DNA from: Rickettsiales bacterium
Lineage (GTDB): Bacteria > Pseudomonadota > Alphaproteobacteria > Rickettsiales > UBA1997
Direction of reading: 5' to 3'
NCBI GenBank assembly: GCA_023262945.1
Contig: JALQXY010000049.1
Span: 1 to 13,395 of the forward strand
DNA length: 13,395 bases
Shown: positions 1-6,034 of the stretch, one piece after another
Position numbering within the stretch: the stretch's first letter is position 1
Layout of the letters: each line of letters begins with the position of its first letter
The notes under the pieces: generated by a model
Told to the model about the DNA's origin: nothing
Database searches by the model: none
The model's input: the letters and a program-made list of their open reading frames with translations, nothing else
Program-made: the position numbers and the translations under genes

Positions 1-120
1 ATTGAGGCAATCGTTTCACAAACGAATGCGAAGTTGCAAAAAGCCTTAAGTTCTATAGGTATAGGACTTGCATTTTTTATAATTTTTATCTCAAAAATAT
101 TTTATGATGTTAGAATTTAA
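1..120 (+). CDS. 3' end of an unidentified gene, fused to repeat copy A
   Basis: Frame 1 is open from the first base of the window to a TAA at 118-120, giving 39 codons of a protein whose start lies outside. The first 11-12 codons (IEAIVSQTNAKL) are not repeat-derived. From about codon 12 onward the reading frame runs through repeat copy A, whose relatives at 3000-3162 and 12069-12241 are not coding. The repeat-derived tail contains a hydrophobic run, IGIGLAFFIIFISKIF, flanked by lysines, so it could act as a C-terminal membrane segment. I do not recognise the gene. ftsQ is the usual upstream neighbour of ftsA, but the visible residues do not resemble an FtsQ C-terminus. The open frame could also be chance, since 39 stop-free codons are only moderately unlikely in DNA of this composition. 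Confidence 0.4.
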   Translation: MEAIVSQTNAKLQKALSSIGIGLAFFIIFISKIFYDVRI

Positions 121-182
121 TTTTATGGAAATAGTATTAAAATTCAATTAATCTTTATCAATTTAAGATAGGATTTGAATAT
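35..182 (+). mobile_element. Repeat copy A, partial MITE-like palindromic element
   Basis: From TTGCAAAAAGCCTTAAG at about 35 to about 105 this stretch matches copy D nearly base for base. It includes the hairpin at 48-69 (AAGTTCTAT/ATAGGACTT, one G-U pair), the following GCATTTTTT and the TTTTTATCTCAAAAATATTTT block. A degenerate right terminal repeat is visible at 162-182 (TTTAAGATAGGATTTG). About 50 extra bases separate the conserved block from this terminus compared with copy D. The left half of the element and its left terminal repeat are missing: bases 1-34 do not resemble them. Copy A is thus a 5'-truncated or recombined member, and its core is read as coding sequence by the gene entering from the left. 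Confidence 0.7.
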
Positions 183-514
183 ATAAAATTCCTCAAAATT
201 TGTTGATTTACAATGGTCTTTTTGATTGATTTTTTAACAAAAAATTGTTTAAGTAGAGATCGTGTTTAATTTGTTATAATAAATTGCTTTTCACTTCACT
301 TTTTAATAGTTTTTGTTTGAATTTTATGATTTTTTAGCAAAATATAGTATTTCTTATTAAGAAATAATAAAATTTCTCTAAAAATTAAAGTAAAAACTTT
401 AACGATCCTGCAAAAGAAAATGAAAGCTGTTTTTATTAAATCAATTTTGCAAAGTTTTATAATCGCTTAAATGTACTTTGATATTAAGATTGGTAAATTC
501 TTAAAATTTTATAA
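183..514. other. Non-coding AT-rich spacer upstream of ftsA
   Basis: I see no convincing gene in these bases in any frame and no tRNA-like fold. The stretch has an isolated TATAAT at 275-280 without a well-spaced -35 box, a weak hairpin TTAAAG/CTTTAA at 385-402, and a 7-bp inverted repeat TGCAAAA (409-415) / TTTTGCA (445-451). A decayed gene such as a relic of ftsQ cannot be excluded, but nothing recognisable remains. Confidence 0.5.
478..507 (+). promoter_or_regulatory. Candidate ftsA promoter, nearly leaderless
   Basis: TTGATA (478-483), an 18-bp spacer and TAAAAT (502-507) form a plausible sigma70-type promoter. The expected transcription start, about 6-8 bases after the -10 box, falls at about 513-515, on or next to the ATG at 515. 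The ftsA transcript would then be leaderless or almost so, consistent with the lack of a Shine-Dalgarno sequence. AT-rich DNA yields such matches by chance, so confidence is moderate. Confidence 0.4.
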
Positions 515-1741
515 ATGATTACAAATTTTAGAAATGAAAAAATAGTTGCCTGTCTTGATATGGGTTCTTCGAAGATAGTTTGCATGATTGCTGTTATCAG
601 ATCAACTGGAGTTGAAATTATAGGATATGGTCATAAGGAGGCGCGTGGAGTTGTGGGTAGCGCTATTACCGATATGCGTCAAGCGCAGAAATCTATCATA
701 AATGCAGTATCTCAAGCCGAAAGAATGGCTGGTATTAATATCAATGAAGTATTAGTCGGCATTTCGGCAATTCAAAGCGTCTCGCATCATCGTGAAGTAA
801 AAACTAAAATTTCTTCTGATAGCGTAAGACGTTGCGATATAGGAAGTTTAGCTGAAAAGTTAAGAGCTGAATATAAAAAAAATAATCGTGAAATTATTCA
901 CTTAATTCCTTTGCAATATAGCATAGATGATTCATATCCAGTGGATAATCCTATTCAAATGGTGGGCAATATTATAGCTGCTAAATTCCATGTTATTTCC
1001 GTTCCTCGATTAGTTATACAAAATATCGAGAATTGCTTAAAAAGTTGCCAAATATCAGTTAGTAGCTATGTTAGTGATTGTTATGCATCTTCTTTATCTT
1101 GCTTGGATAAAGAAGAAAAGTCGTTAAGAACTCTTTTAATTGACATAGGTAGTCATTTTACTTCATTTTGCCTTTATCATGATTCAAAAATAATATATAT
1201 TAACTCTATTAAACTTGGTGGCTTTAATCTAACAAAAGATATTTCAACAATTTTGAATATTGATTTAAGTGAGGCTGAGAAAATTAAAAATCTTAATTCT
1301 TCCTTGATGCTAAATAATATCGAGAAGCGTGAATTAATTAAAATGGCATATGGCAGCCATATTAACCAACCTATAAATATTACTCGGGAAGAATTGCGTG
1401 ACATAATGCAATCAAGATTAGAAGAAATAATAATTGCTGTTAAAGATGTATTAATTAAATCTTCAATTAAGATTAATATGATTAGCAATATTAGCGCCAC
1501 TGGAGGTACGACATCTCTAATTGGTATCGACAAAATTATATCTGATATTTTTCAAAAGAATGTTAGAATTGGTTATTTACGAGGTTTTACTACTAAAGTA
1601 CCAGATATTGTTAATAATATAAACGCTTGCTCTTTGGGAATGATTGAATTTCTAAGGCAGATATATATTGAAGAATCAAGTAGAAAAAATAACTATTCCA
1701 AGAGTTGGATTAGAAAAATTTATGACAAAATAACCGCCTGA
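515..1741 (+). CDS. ftsA: Cell division protein FtsA
   Basis: FtsA is the actin-like ATPase that tethers FtsZ filaments to the inner membrane at the division site. The 408-residue product has the family's normal length and motif order: phosphate-1 loop LDMGSSK at 14-20, phosphate-2 loop DIGSHFTSF at 210-218, adenosine motif ATGGTTSLIGI at 328-338, and ACSLGMIEF at 371-379. It ends in a short basic/aromatic helix (KSWIRKIYDKI) that fits the membrane-targeting sequence. The ATG at 515 is chosen because the actin fold begins a few residues later; no Shine-Dalgarno site precedes it. The TGA shares its last base with the next ATG, implying translational coupling. ftsQ and ftsZ, the usual neighbours, are absent here. 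The sequence is divergent but has no broken motif. Confidence 0.93.
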   Translation: MITNFRNEKIVACLDMGSSKIVCMIAVIRSTGVEIIGYGHKEARGVVGSAITDMRQAQKSIINAVSQAERMAGININEVLVGISAIQSVSHHREVKTKISSDSVRRCDIGSLAEKLRAEYKKNNREIIHLIPLQYSIDDSYPVDNPIQMVGNIIAAKFHVISVPRLVIQNIENCLKSCQISVSSYVSDCYASSLSCLDKEEKSLRTLLIDIGSHFTSFCLYHDSKIIYINSIKLGGFNLTKDISTILNIDLSEAEKIKNLNSSLMLNNIEKRELIKMAYGSHINQPINITREELRDIMQSRLEEIIIAVKDVLIKSSIKINMISNISATGGTTSLIGIDKIISDIFQKNVRIGYLRGFTTKVPDIVNNINACSLGMIEFLRQIYIEESSRKNNYSKSWIRKIYDKITA

Positions 1742-2283
1742 TGAAGATATTTAATCTATTCTTTTTAATAATATTTTTTTTAGCTAAGTCGAATTTGGTT
1801 TTTGCTTTTAATTTTGATGCCAATAATCCGTCAAGTGAAATTGTTAAAAATATTAGAAATGCTAAATTGACTGGACAAGATCGTTTAACCTTTCTTGGCT
1901 TTAAGATTTACGATATTTCTTTATGGTCGGAGTCTAATTATTTTTCTTATGATAAAAAGTTTGCCATTAGTATTAAATATAAAAAGAATTTTGTCAAAAA
2001 TGACTTAATCGACAGATCTATTATTGAAATGCGTAAAAACCATGATATATCTGACGAGCAAGAGATATTTTTTAAAAAGAATATGATGCGCGTCTTTAAT
2101 GATATTAAAAAAGATGATACAAAAACCATAATTTTTGATCCAAAAGGCTCTATTAAATTCTATCATAATTCAAATTTTAATGGAACTATTAACGATAAAG
2201 GGTTCGCGAGAAAATTTGTTGATATTTGGTTGCATGAGAATTCTTCATATCCACAAATTACTAAAAATTTATTAGGTAAATAA
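1741..2283 (+). CDS. Secreted chalcone isomerase-like protein
   Basis: The 180-residue product begins with a typical signal peptide: MK, a hydrophobic stretch to about residue 20, and a probable cleavage after VFA at 20-22. The mature part fits the bacterial chalcone-isomerase-like family (Chalcone_3 type). It shows LTFLGFKIYDISLW near 50-63, a central IDRSIIEMRKN helix, and the C-terminal signature FARKFVDIWL followed by a terminal LLGK. In bacteria this family is periplasmic or membrane-associated and of unknown function; catalytic chalcone isomerase activity should not be assumed. Its ATG overlaps the ftsA stop (TGATG), and purC starts 4 bases after its own stop, so the three genes probably form one transcript. 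The link with ftsA could mean an envelope role, but that is only context. Confidence 0.8.
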   Translation: MKIFNLFFLIIFFLAKSNLVFAFNFDANNPSSEIVKNIRNAKLTGQDRLTFLGFKIYDISLWSESNYFSYDKKFAISIKYKKNFVKNDLIDRSIIEMRKNHDISDEQEIFFKKNMMRVFNDIKKDDTKTIIFDPKGSIKFYHNSNFNGTINDKGFARKFVDIWLHENSSYPQITKNLLGK

Positions 2284-2287
2284 ATAT

Positions 2288-3013
2288 ATGGAAAAGTTAG
2301 AAAAAATCTACGAAGGTAAGGCTAAAATTATATATAATACTAATGATCCAAATTTATTGATTCAGTATTTTAAAGATGATGCAACCGCATTTAACGCTCA
2401 GAAAAAAGCCATTATAAGTAATAAAGGTATTTTAAACAATAAGATATCTGAAATCATAATGCTAAAAATCGCTACTCATAACATTCCTTGCCATTTTGTT
2501 AAGAAGATCAATGACCGTGAGCAGCTTATTAAAAAATTATCAATAATTCCTCTTGAAATTATAATTAGAAATATTGCAGCAGGATCAATGTCTAAAAGAT
2601 TGGGAATAGAGGAGGGTAAAGAATTGACTAATCCTATTTTTGAGATTTGTTATAAAAATGATGCCCTACAAGATCCATTGATAAATGACGATCATGCTAT
2701 AGAGGTTTTACAAATAGTTGATTATAAGCAATTACAATTGATTAAAAGTTATGCTTTTAAAATTAATCAAATTATTAGTGAATTATTTTTAAAAGCAAAT
2801 TTACTATTGGTTGATTTTAAGATTGAATTTGGCTTTGATCAAAATCATGACATAATATTAGCTGATGAAATAAGTCCAGACAGTTGTCGTTTATGGGATG
2901 CAAATACTAAGCAAAAATTTGACAAAGATTTATTTCGACACGACCTAGGAGACTTAGTTTTAGGTTACGAAGAAGTGCTAAGAAGAATTGCGATTACACC
3001 AATTCCCACCTAA
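2288..3013 (+). CDS. purC: Phosphoribosylaminoimidazole-succinocarboxamide synthase (SAICAR synthase)
   Basis: PurC is the cytosolic ATP-dependent enzyme that joins aspartate to CAIR to make SAICAR in de novo purine synthesis. The 241-residue length is normal. Motifs in order: YEGKAKIIY at 8-16, the signature PLEIIIRNIAAGSMSKR at 88-104, LVDFKIEFG at 174-182 and DEISPDSCRLWD at 193-204. The gene lies 4 bases after the chalcone-isomerase-like gene and looks cotranscribed with ftsA. Its last codons and TAA lie inside the left terminal repeat of element copy B (from 3000), so the final few residues (TPIPT) are probably element-derived. The remaining C-terminus (GYEEVLRRI) matches the family, so activity should be intact. 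purC is missing from Rickettsia but present in several other Rickettsiales, which helps narrow the lineage. Confidence 0.95.
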   Translation: MEKLEKIYEGKAKIIYNTNDPNLLIQYFKDDATAFNAQKKAIISNKGILNNKISEIIMLKIATHNIPCHFVKKINDREQLIKKLSIIPLEIIIRNIAAGSMSKRLGIEEGKELTNPIFEICYKNDALQDPLINDDHAIEVLQIVDYKQLQLIKSYAFKINQIISELFLKANLLLVDFKIEFGFDQNHDIILADEISPDSCRLWDANTKQKFDKDLFRHDLGDLVLGYEEVLRRIAITPIPT

Positions 3014-3162
3014 AAATGAACAATATGACAAAATATTGAGATAAAAATTTTTAAAAAATGCAAGTCCTATACCTATAGGACTTAAGGCTTTTTGCAATTT
3101 TTAGCCAAAAAGATAAGGTCAGATTGTTTAAGTTTTTATATATGTTTTTTAGGTGGGAATTG
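3000..3162 (-). mobile_element. Repeat copy B, complete MITE-like element with 17-bp perfect terminal inverted repeats
   Basis: CAATTCCCACCTAAAAA at 3000-3016 is the exact inverse of TTTTTAGGTGGGAATTG at 3146-3162. Between them, read on the minus strand, lies the shared core: an AAACAATCTGACCTTATC block, TTTTTGGCTAAAAATTGC, the 22-base hairpin at 3062-3083, GCATTTTTT and TTTTTATCTCAA. The same order is present in copy D (opposite orientation) and, more diverged, in copy C. No open frame of useful length lies inside, so the element is non-autonomous. It sits between purC, whose stop it supplies, and cobS, 22 bases downstream. No clear target-site duplication is visible. Confidence 0.85.
3062..3093 (+). 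terminator. Hairpin of copy B with T-runs on both strands
   Basis: AAGTCCTAT and ATAGGACTT form a perfect 9-bp stem around a 4-base loop (3062-3083). On the plus strand it is followed by AAGGC and T5 (3089-3093), a somewhat distant T-run for terminating purC transcription. On the minus strand it is followed by GCATTTTTT, a better terminator shape. It can therefore act in both directions, more strongly on the minus strand in this orientation. Confidence 0.45.
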
Positions 3163-3169
3163 ATATTAT
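3161..3169 (+). promoter_or_regulatory. Candidate extended -10 promoter at the right edge of copy B, for cobS
   Basis: TG at 3161-3162, one base, then TATTAT at 3164-3169 matches the extended -10 form TGN-TATAAT with one mismatch. It straddles the outer boundary of the terminal repeat and points at cobS, whose ATG at 3185 would lie about 9 bases after a start near 3176. There is no good -35 box. The same TGN-TATTAT arrangement occurs at the right edge of copy C and at the left edge of copy D. Confidence 0.35.
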
Positions 3170-3184
3170 TTAATAATCTTTAAA

Positions 3185-4099
3185 ATGATAAATTGTGAAG
3201 AAGTATTTGGTTTTGATTGCGATTTTGCAATAAAATCTCTTACCCAAAAAAGCCCTTACATTCCACAGATTGACGATAGCTATATTTTTGACGAAGTGAC
3301 AAGTAGGGCAATTCTTGCTGGCTTTTCTTTTAACCAAAAAGTATTGGTGCAAGGCATGCATGGTGCTGGCAAATCAACTCATATTGAGCAAATTGCAGCT
3401 CGTCTTAATTGGCCATGTTTGCGCATTAATTTTGATTCTCAAATAACAAGACTTGATTTAGTTGGTAAAGATATAATAAAAATCAAAAATGGTAAACAAA
3501 TTACTGAGTTTAAGGAAGGAATATTACCTTTTGCGATTAATAATGGATTGGCTTTAATTCTAGATGAGTACGACGCCATTAGAAGTGATGTTTCTTTTAT
3601 CATTCAAAGATTGCTTGAAGAAGGGGGTAAATTTGCTTTACTTGAAGAAAATAAAATCCTAACTCCTCACGAAAATTTTCGTCTTTTTGCAACTTCCAAC
3701 ACTCTTGGCAATGGTGATGATTTGGGTATTTATCATGGCACTAATTTAATCAATCAAGCGCAGATGGATCGTTGGAACATTATGGTTTCGTTGAATTATC
3801 TTAATCAAGATCATGAAGTTGCTATTTTGCATAGAAAATTACCTTCATTATTAAAGATAGATTCAAATCTTTCTCATAATATGGTAAGAATGGCTAATCT
3901 ATCACGACAGGCTTTTAAAAATTCTGATTTAATAACTATAATGTCTCTTCGTACCTTATTATCTTGGGGTAAAAATATAGAAATTTTTAAAGATATAAAC
4001 GAAGCTTTTAAATTATCCTTTTTTAATAAATTAGCAGAAGATGAGAAAATTATTATTGCTGAATTATATCAAAGAATATTTTCCAAAGAAATATTATGA
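3185..4099 (+). CDS. cobS: CobS-type AAA+ ATPase (cobaltochelatase subunit family)
   Basis: The 304-residue protein is collinear with alphaproteobacterial CobS, the ATPase that works with CobT and CobN to insert cobalt into hydrogenobyrinate diamide. Visible features: N-terminal EVFGFDCD; Walker A GMHGAGKST at 57-65; LNWPCLRINFDSQITRLDLVG at 74-94; Walker B LALILDEYD at 122-130; sensor-1 FATSNT at 168-173; the subfamily stretch GIYHGTNLINQAQMDRWN at 181-198 with a candidate arginine finger at R196; and sensor-2 region SLRTLLSW at 254-261. All ATPase motifs are intact. No CobT, CobN or other cobalamin gene is in the window. Orphan CobS/CobT-like pairs exist in alphaproteobacteria, so a MoxR-like chaperone role unrelated to cobalt is possible. 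No Shine-Dalgarno site precedes the ATG; element copy B ends 22 bases upstream. Confidence 0.9.
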   Translation: MINCEEVFGFDCDFAIKSLTQKSPYIPQIDDSYIFDEVTSRAILAGFSFNQKVLVQGMHGAGKSTHIEQIAARLNWPCLRINFDSQITRLDLVGKDIIKIKNGKQITEFKEGILPFAINNGLALILDEYDAIRSDVSFIIQRLLEEGGKFALLEENKILTPHENFRLFATSNTLGNGDDLGIYHGTNLINQAQMDRWNIMVSLNYLNQDHEVAILHRKLPSLLKIDSNLSHNMVRMANLSRQAFKNSDLITIMSLRTLLSWGKNIEIFKDINEAFKLSFFNKLAEDEKIIIAELYQRIFSKEIL

Positions 4100-4406
4100 T
4101 ATATGGAGTGGCTAACTTTTTTCGGACAGTTTTTTATAAACAACAACTTAATAAATCGTGTCCAACAATCAAAAAAACAATTATCCTTTAGAATTTAAAA
4201 TATCATCTGTGGAAATTCCAATAAGCCCAGAGTTCGTTTGCTTGGTCAGCATTGATGATTTTCTTTTCCGAAGCGGATACGAGATCGGATTTTAATATTT
4301 TCACATGATGATGAATTTAATTTATATTTTTTAGATATATATCAATAAAAATTATATCTAATTAATAAACTTTTTTTATACATTTTTTATTCCAAGAGCT
4401 ACAGGG
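4100..4406. other. Convergent intergenic region between cobS and secF
   Basis: This 307-bp gap separates the 3' ends of cobS (+) and secF (-). It holds no complete gene. A 33-codon minus-strand fragment lies at 4203-4304 (separate entry). The part near 4108-4170 has a GGACA/TGTCC inverted pair (4123-4127 and 4160-4164) within T- and A-rich flanks that vaguely recalls insertion-sequence ends, without a transposase. I find no clear intrinsic terminator for either gene. Confidence 0.5.
4203..4304 (-). pseudogene. Possible N-terminal remnant of a membrane-protein gene
   Basis: On the minus strand a GTG at 4302-4304 opens a 33-codon frame ending in TGA. Its product includes the segments SDLVSASEKK, IINADQANELWAYW. 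This pattern (acidic helix, II, then an AxQAxxLWxxW-like helix) resembles the N-terminal domain found on alphaproteobacterial DUF2157-type and related membrane proteins. The transmembrane part that should follow is absent in all three frames downstream, and the local GC content is higher than in the flanks. I read this as a decayed 5' end, though a small real gene or chance frame is possible. There is no Shine-Dalgarno site. Confidence 0.3.
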
Positions 4407-5336
4407 TTAAAGCTTGATGTGCTTTTTATTGTTGCGAGGGTCGTATCTAAGTAACAAGGGAGAAGCGATATAGATTGAAGAATAGGTTCCAATTAAAATA
4501 CCAAAAAATGTAGCTAAGCTAAAACTTAACAATATTTTGCCACCAAAAAATATTAAGGCGATTAAAGATAGCAGGGTAAGTCCAGAAGTTAAGATAGAGC
4601 GACTTAGAGTGGAGTTGATACTTGAATTTATTATATCAATTAATGCGGTTTTTTTAAAGCGTCTTAAATTTTCACGTATTCTATCAAAAATAACCACAGT
4701 ATCATTTACTGAATAGCCTATTACCGTAAGAAGAGCAGCAATTGAGGTTGTATTAAATTCAATTGCCGTTAAAGCATAAAAACCCAATACCAAAATGGCA
4801 TCATGAATTAAAGTTACTATGGCTCCGATTCCAAATTGCCAATCGAAACGAATCCATATATATATCATAATAAAAAAGAAAGACAAGGTAAGCGCTAAAA
4901 AACCCTTTTTTATAAGCTCAGCGCCAATTTGCGGCCCAACATAATCTATCTTGCGATAAGTGATATCTTGAAAATTATTATTTAAAATTTGTTGAATATA
5001 GGCAACAGTTTGCGACTGTTCCTCATTTGATCCAGCAAGGCGAATCAAGAAATCAGTTTTTGAATTATGATTATCTTTGATATTTTGAATTTGGATATTT
5101 TTAATATCCTTTGTTAAAGCATTACGCAGCTCAGAGATTGTAGTATCTTTACCAAAACGGGCTTCTATGAGAATACCACCAGCAAAATCAATTCCAAAAT
5201 TAAGGCCGCGACCATAAATTAAGAAAAGCGACAATACAACAAGAGTGACTGATGTCAATACGTTAAGTCGACGCCAACGCATAAAGTCAATATCGGTGTC
5301 GACTAAAATTGAACGAATCTTGGAGAAAAAACTCAT
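4407..5336 (-). CDS. secF: Protein translocase subunit SecF
   Basis: SecF is the RND-type partner of SecD in the inner-membrane SecDF complex, which uses the proton gradient to help pull proteins across or into the membrane. The 309-residue product has the normal SecF plan: a basic N-terminus, TM1 near 26-42, GIDFAGG at 48-54, a periplasmic domain to about 130, DYVGPQIGAELIKKG at 131-145 leading into TM2, and TM3-TM6 packed between about 168 and 293. The family signature GYSVNDTVVIFDRIREN is at 207-223, with the conserved Asp and Arg residues present. secD is not adjacent, unlike in E. coli; separated secD and secF are known in Rickettsiales. It lies 41 bp after rpsT on the same strand and may be read through from it. 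No Shine-Dalgarno site is seen. Confidence 0.95.
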   Translation of the reverse strand: MSFFSKIRSILVDTDIDFMRWRRLNVLTSVTLVVLSLFLIYGRGLNFGIDFAGGILIEARFGKDTTISELRNALTKDIKNIQIQNIKDNHNSKTDFLIRLAGSNEEQSQTVAYIQQILNNNFQDITYRKIDYVGPQIGAELIKKGFLALTLSFFFIMIYIWIRFDWQFGIGAIVTLIHDAILVLGFYALTAIEFNTTSIAALLTVIGYSVNDTVVIFDRIRENLRRFKKTALIDIINSSINSTLSRSILTSGLTLLSLIALIFFGGKILLSFSLATFFGILIGTYSSIYIASPLLLRYDPRNNKKHIKL

Positions 5337-5377
5337 TAAGTTTATTTTTTACTAAAGCTTTAAGCTTTTTATATATT

Positions 5378-5647
5378 TTATTTTGATGCAATCTTTTTAA
5401 TAGATGCATGAATACGAGAAAGTTTGCGAGCCGCTGTATTTAACTTAAAGATTTTTTTAGTGACGCCACGCATTAACTCAGGTTCAAGATTTTTAAATGC
5501 TTCTTCAGCTTTTAATTTATCACCTAATTTTATTTGATCTTCAACTTTTCTTACAAAAGTTCTGATTCTGCTTTTACGAGAATAGTTGATTGTTTTTTTG
5601 CGAGCATCGCTTCTAATCGCTTTTTTTGACGCTGATTTATTAGCCAT
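5378..5647 (-). CDS. rpsT: 30S ribosomal protein S20
   Basis: S20 is a small helical primary 16S rRNA-binding protein of the 30S subunit. The 89-residue, lysine- and arginine-rich product fits the family along its whole length: MANKSASKKAIR start, SRKSRIRTFVRKVEDQI at about 23-39, the PELMRGVTKKIFKLNTAARKLSRIH stretch in the C-terminal half, and a lysine-rich end. Starting at the ATG complementary to 5645-5647 gives the standard MAN N-terminus. Minus-strand order is serS, 387-bp gap, rpsT, secF. In many alphaproteobacteria rpsT sits next to dnaA; that link is absent here. A possible weak promoter lies in the AT-rich leader, but I could not settle one. Confidence 0.96.
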   Translation of the reverse strand: MANKSASKKAIRSDARKKTINYSRKSRIRTFVRKVEDQIKLGDKLKAEEAFKNLEPELMRGVTKKIFKLNTAARKLSRIHASIKKIASK

Positions 5648-6034
5648 AAAGAAATTTAGTATATAAATAAATTAATAAAAAAGTAAAAATATAGCTAAAT
5701 ATCAATTAATCAAGCCTATTTTTTAAAATTTAATTTTTAACTCAAATCCGTCAATAGCAGATAGAAAATTTTACTAATTTCTACTCAAAACTAAAAAATT
5801 AAACAATTTTAATTTTACCAAACTCTTTTAATTAGAAACAATTAATTATAACTTTAAGTTAATTTGGCGAAATATTTGGTAAATTTAATTTATTTACTAT
5901 TAAATCATTTAACTGTCGGGAGTGTTAATAGAATAAAATACCTTTTAGGAAATATATTGCACACGCTGGGTTTGCGTGGTGGTGGCTCCCGATATTATAT
6001 CGATTCACAGATTAACGCTAAACCGTTAAAACTG
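5648..6034. other. Long spacer between serS and rpsT
   Basis: No protein-coding frame of interest is seen. The half near rpsT (5648-5905) is extremely AT-rich and has a TTACCAAA (5815-5822) / TTTGGTAA (5875-5882) inverted pair. The half near serS contains the GC-richer structured segment listed separately. A TTAACG/CGTTAA hairpin at 6012-6029 lies just after the serS stop on the minus strand, but no T-run follows it, so it is not a standard terminator. Confidence 0.5.
5914..6002. ncRNA. Unassigned structured RNA candidate (strand uncertain)
   Basis: TCGGGAG (5916-5922) pairs perfectly with CTCCCGA (5986-5992), extended outward by a G-U and a U-A pair, enclosing about 63 bases. Inside are a small CCT/AGG hairpin (5941-5949) and a CACGC/GCGTG stem with a 7-base loop (5962-5978). 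This gives a three-way-junction shape in an otherwise very AT-rich spacer. A second palindrome at 5990-6002 (CGATATTATATCG) shares bases with the closing stem, so the two folds exclude each other. A weak plus-strand promoter (TTGGTA 5877-5882, TATTAA 5898-5903, 15-bp spacing) could start near 5911. On the minus strand it would instead lie in the rpsT leader or the serS 3' UTR. It lacks the T-loop and other hallmarks of tRNA, tmRNA and SRP RNA. Confidence 0.3.

Noticed and set aside
1177..1533. A 118-codon minus-strand frame inside ftsA
   Set aside because: It is antisense to a well-supported gene with all motifs intact and shows no recognisable protein features. The same applies to the antisense frames at 1947-2129, 3170-3361, 9173-9400 and 11733-11954 and the plus-strand frame at 6789-7019.
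4108..4170. Insertion-sequence end (CTAACTTTTTTCGGACAG and GTGTCCAAC recall IS3-family termini)
   Set aside because: Only 5 bp of inverted repeat is certain, there is no transposase fragment and no second end. The resemblance could be chance.
5354..5368. AAAGCTTTAAGCTTT hairpin with a T-run between rpsT and secF, as a terminator
   Set aside because: The T-run follows only on the plus strand, where no gene needs termination. On the minus strand, the direction of rpsT and secF, the hairpin is followed by AGTAAAAAA.
5916..5992. A tRNA gene, suggested by a 7-bp closing stem and 77-base span
   Set aside because: The 5-bp stem with 7-base loop is not followed by a second arm with a GTTCRA-type T-loop, no T33-anticodon arrangement is present, and there is no D-arm.
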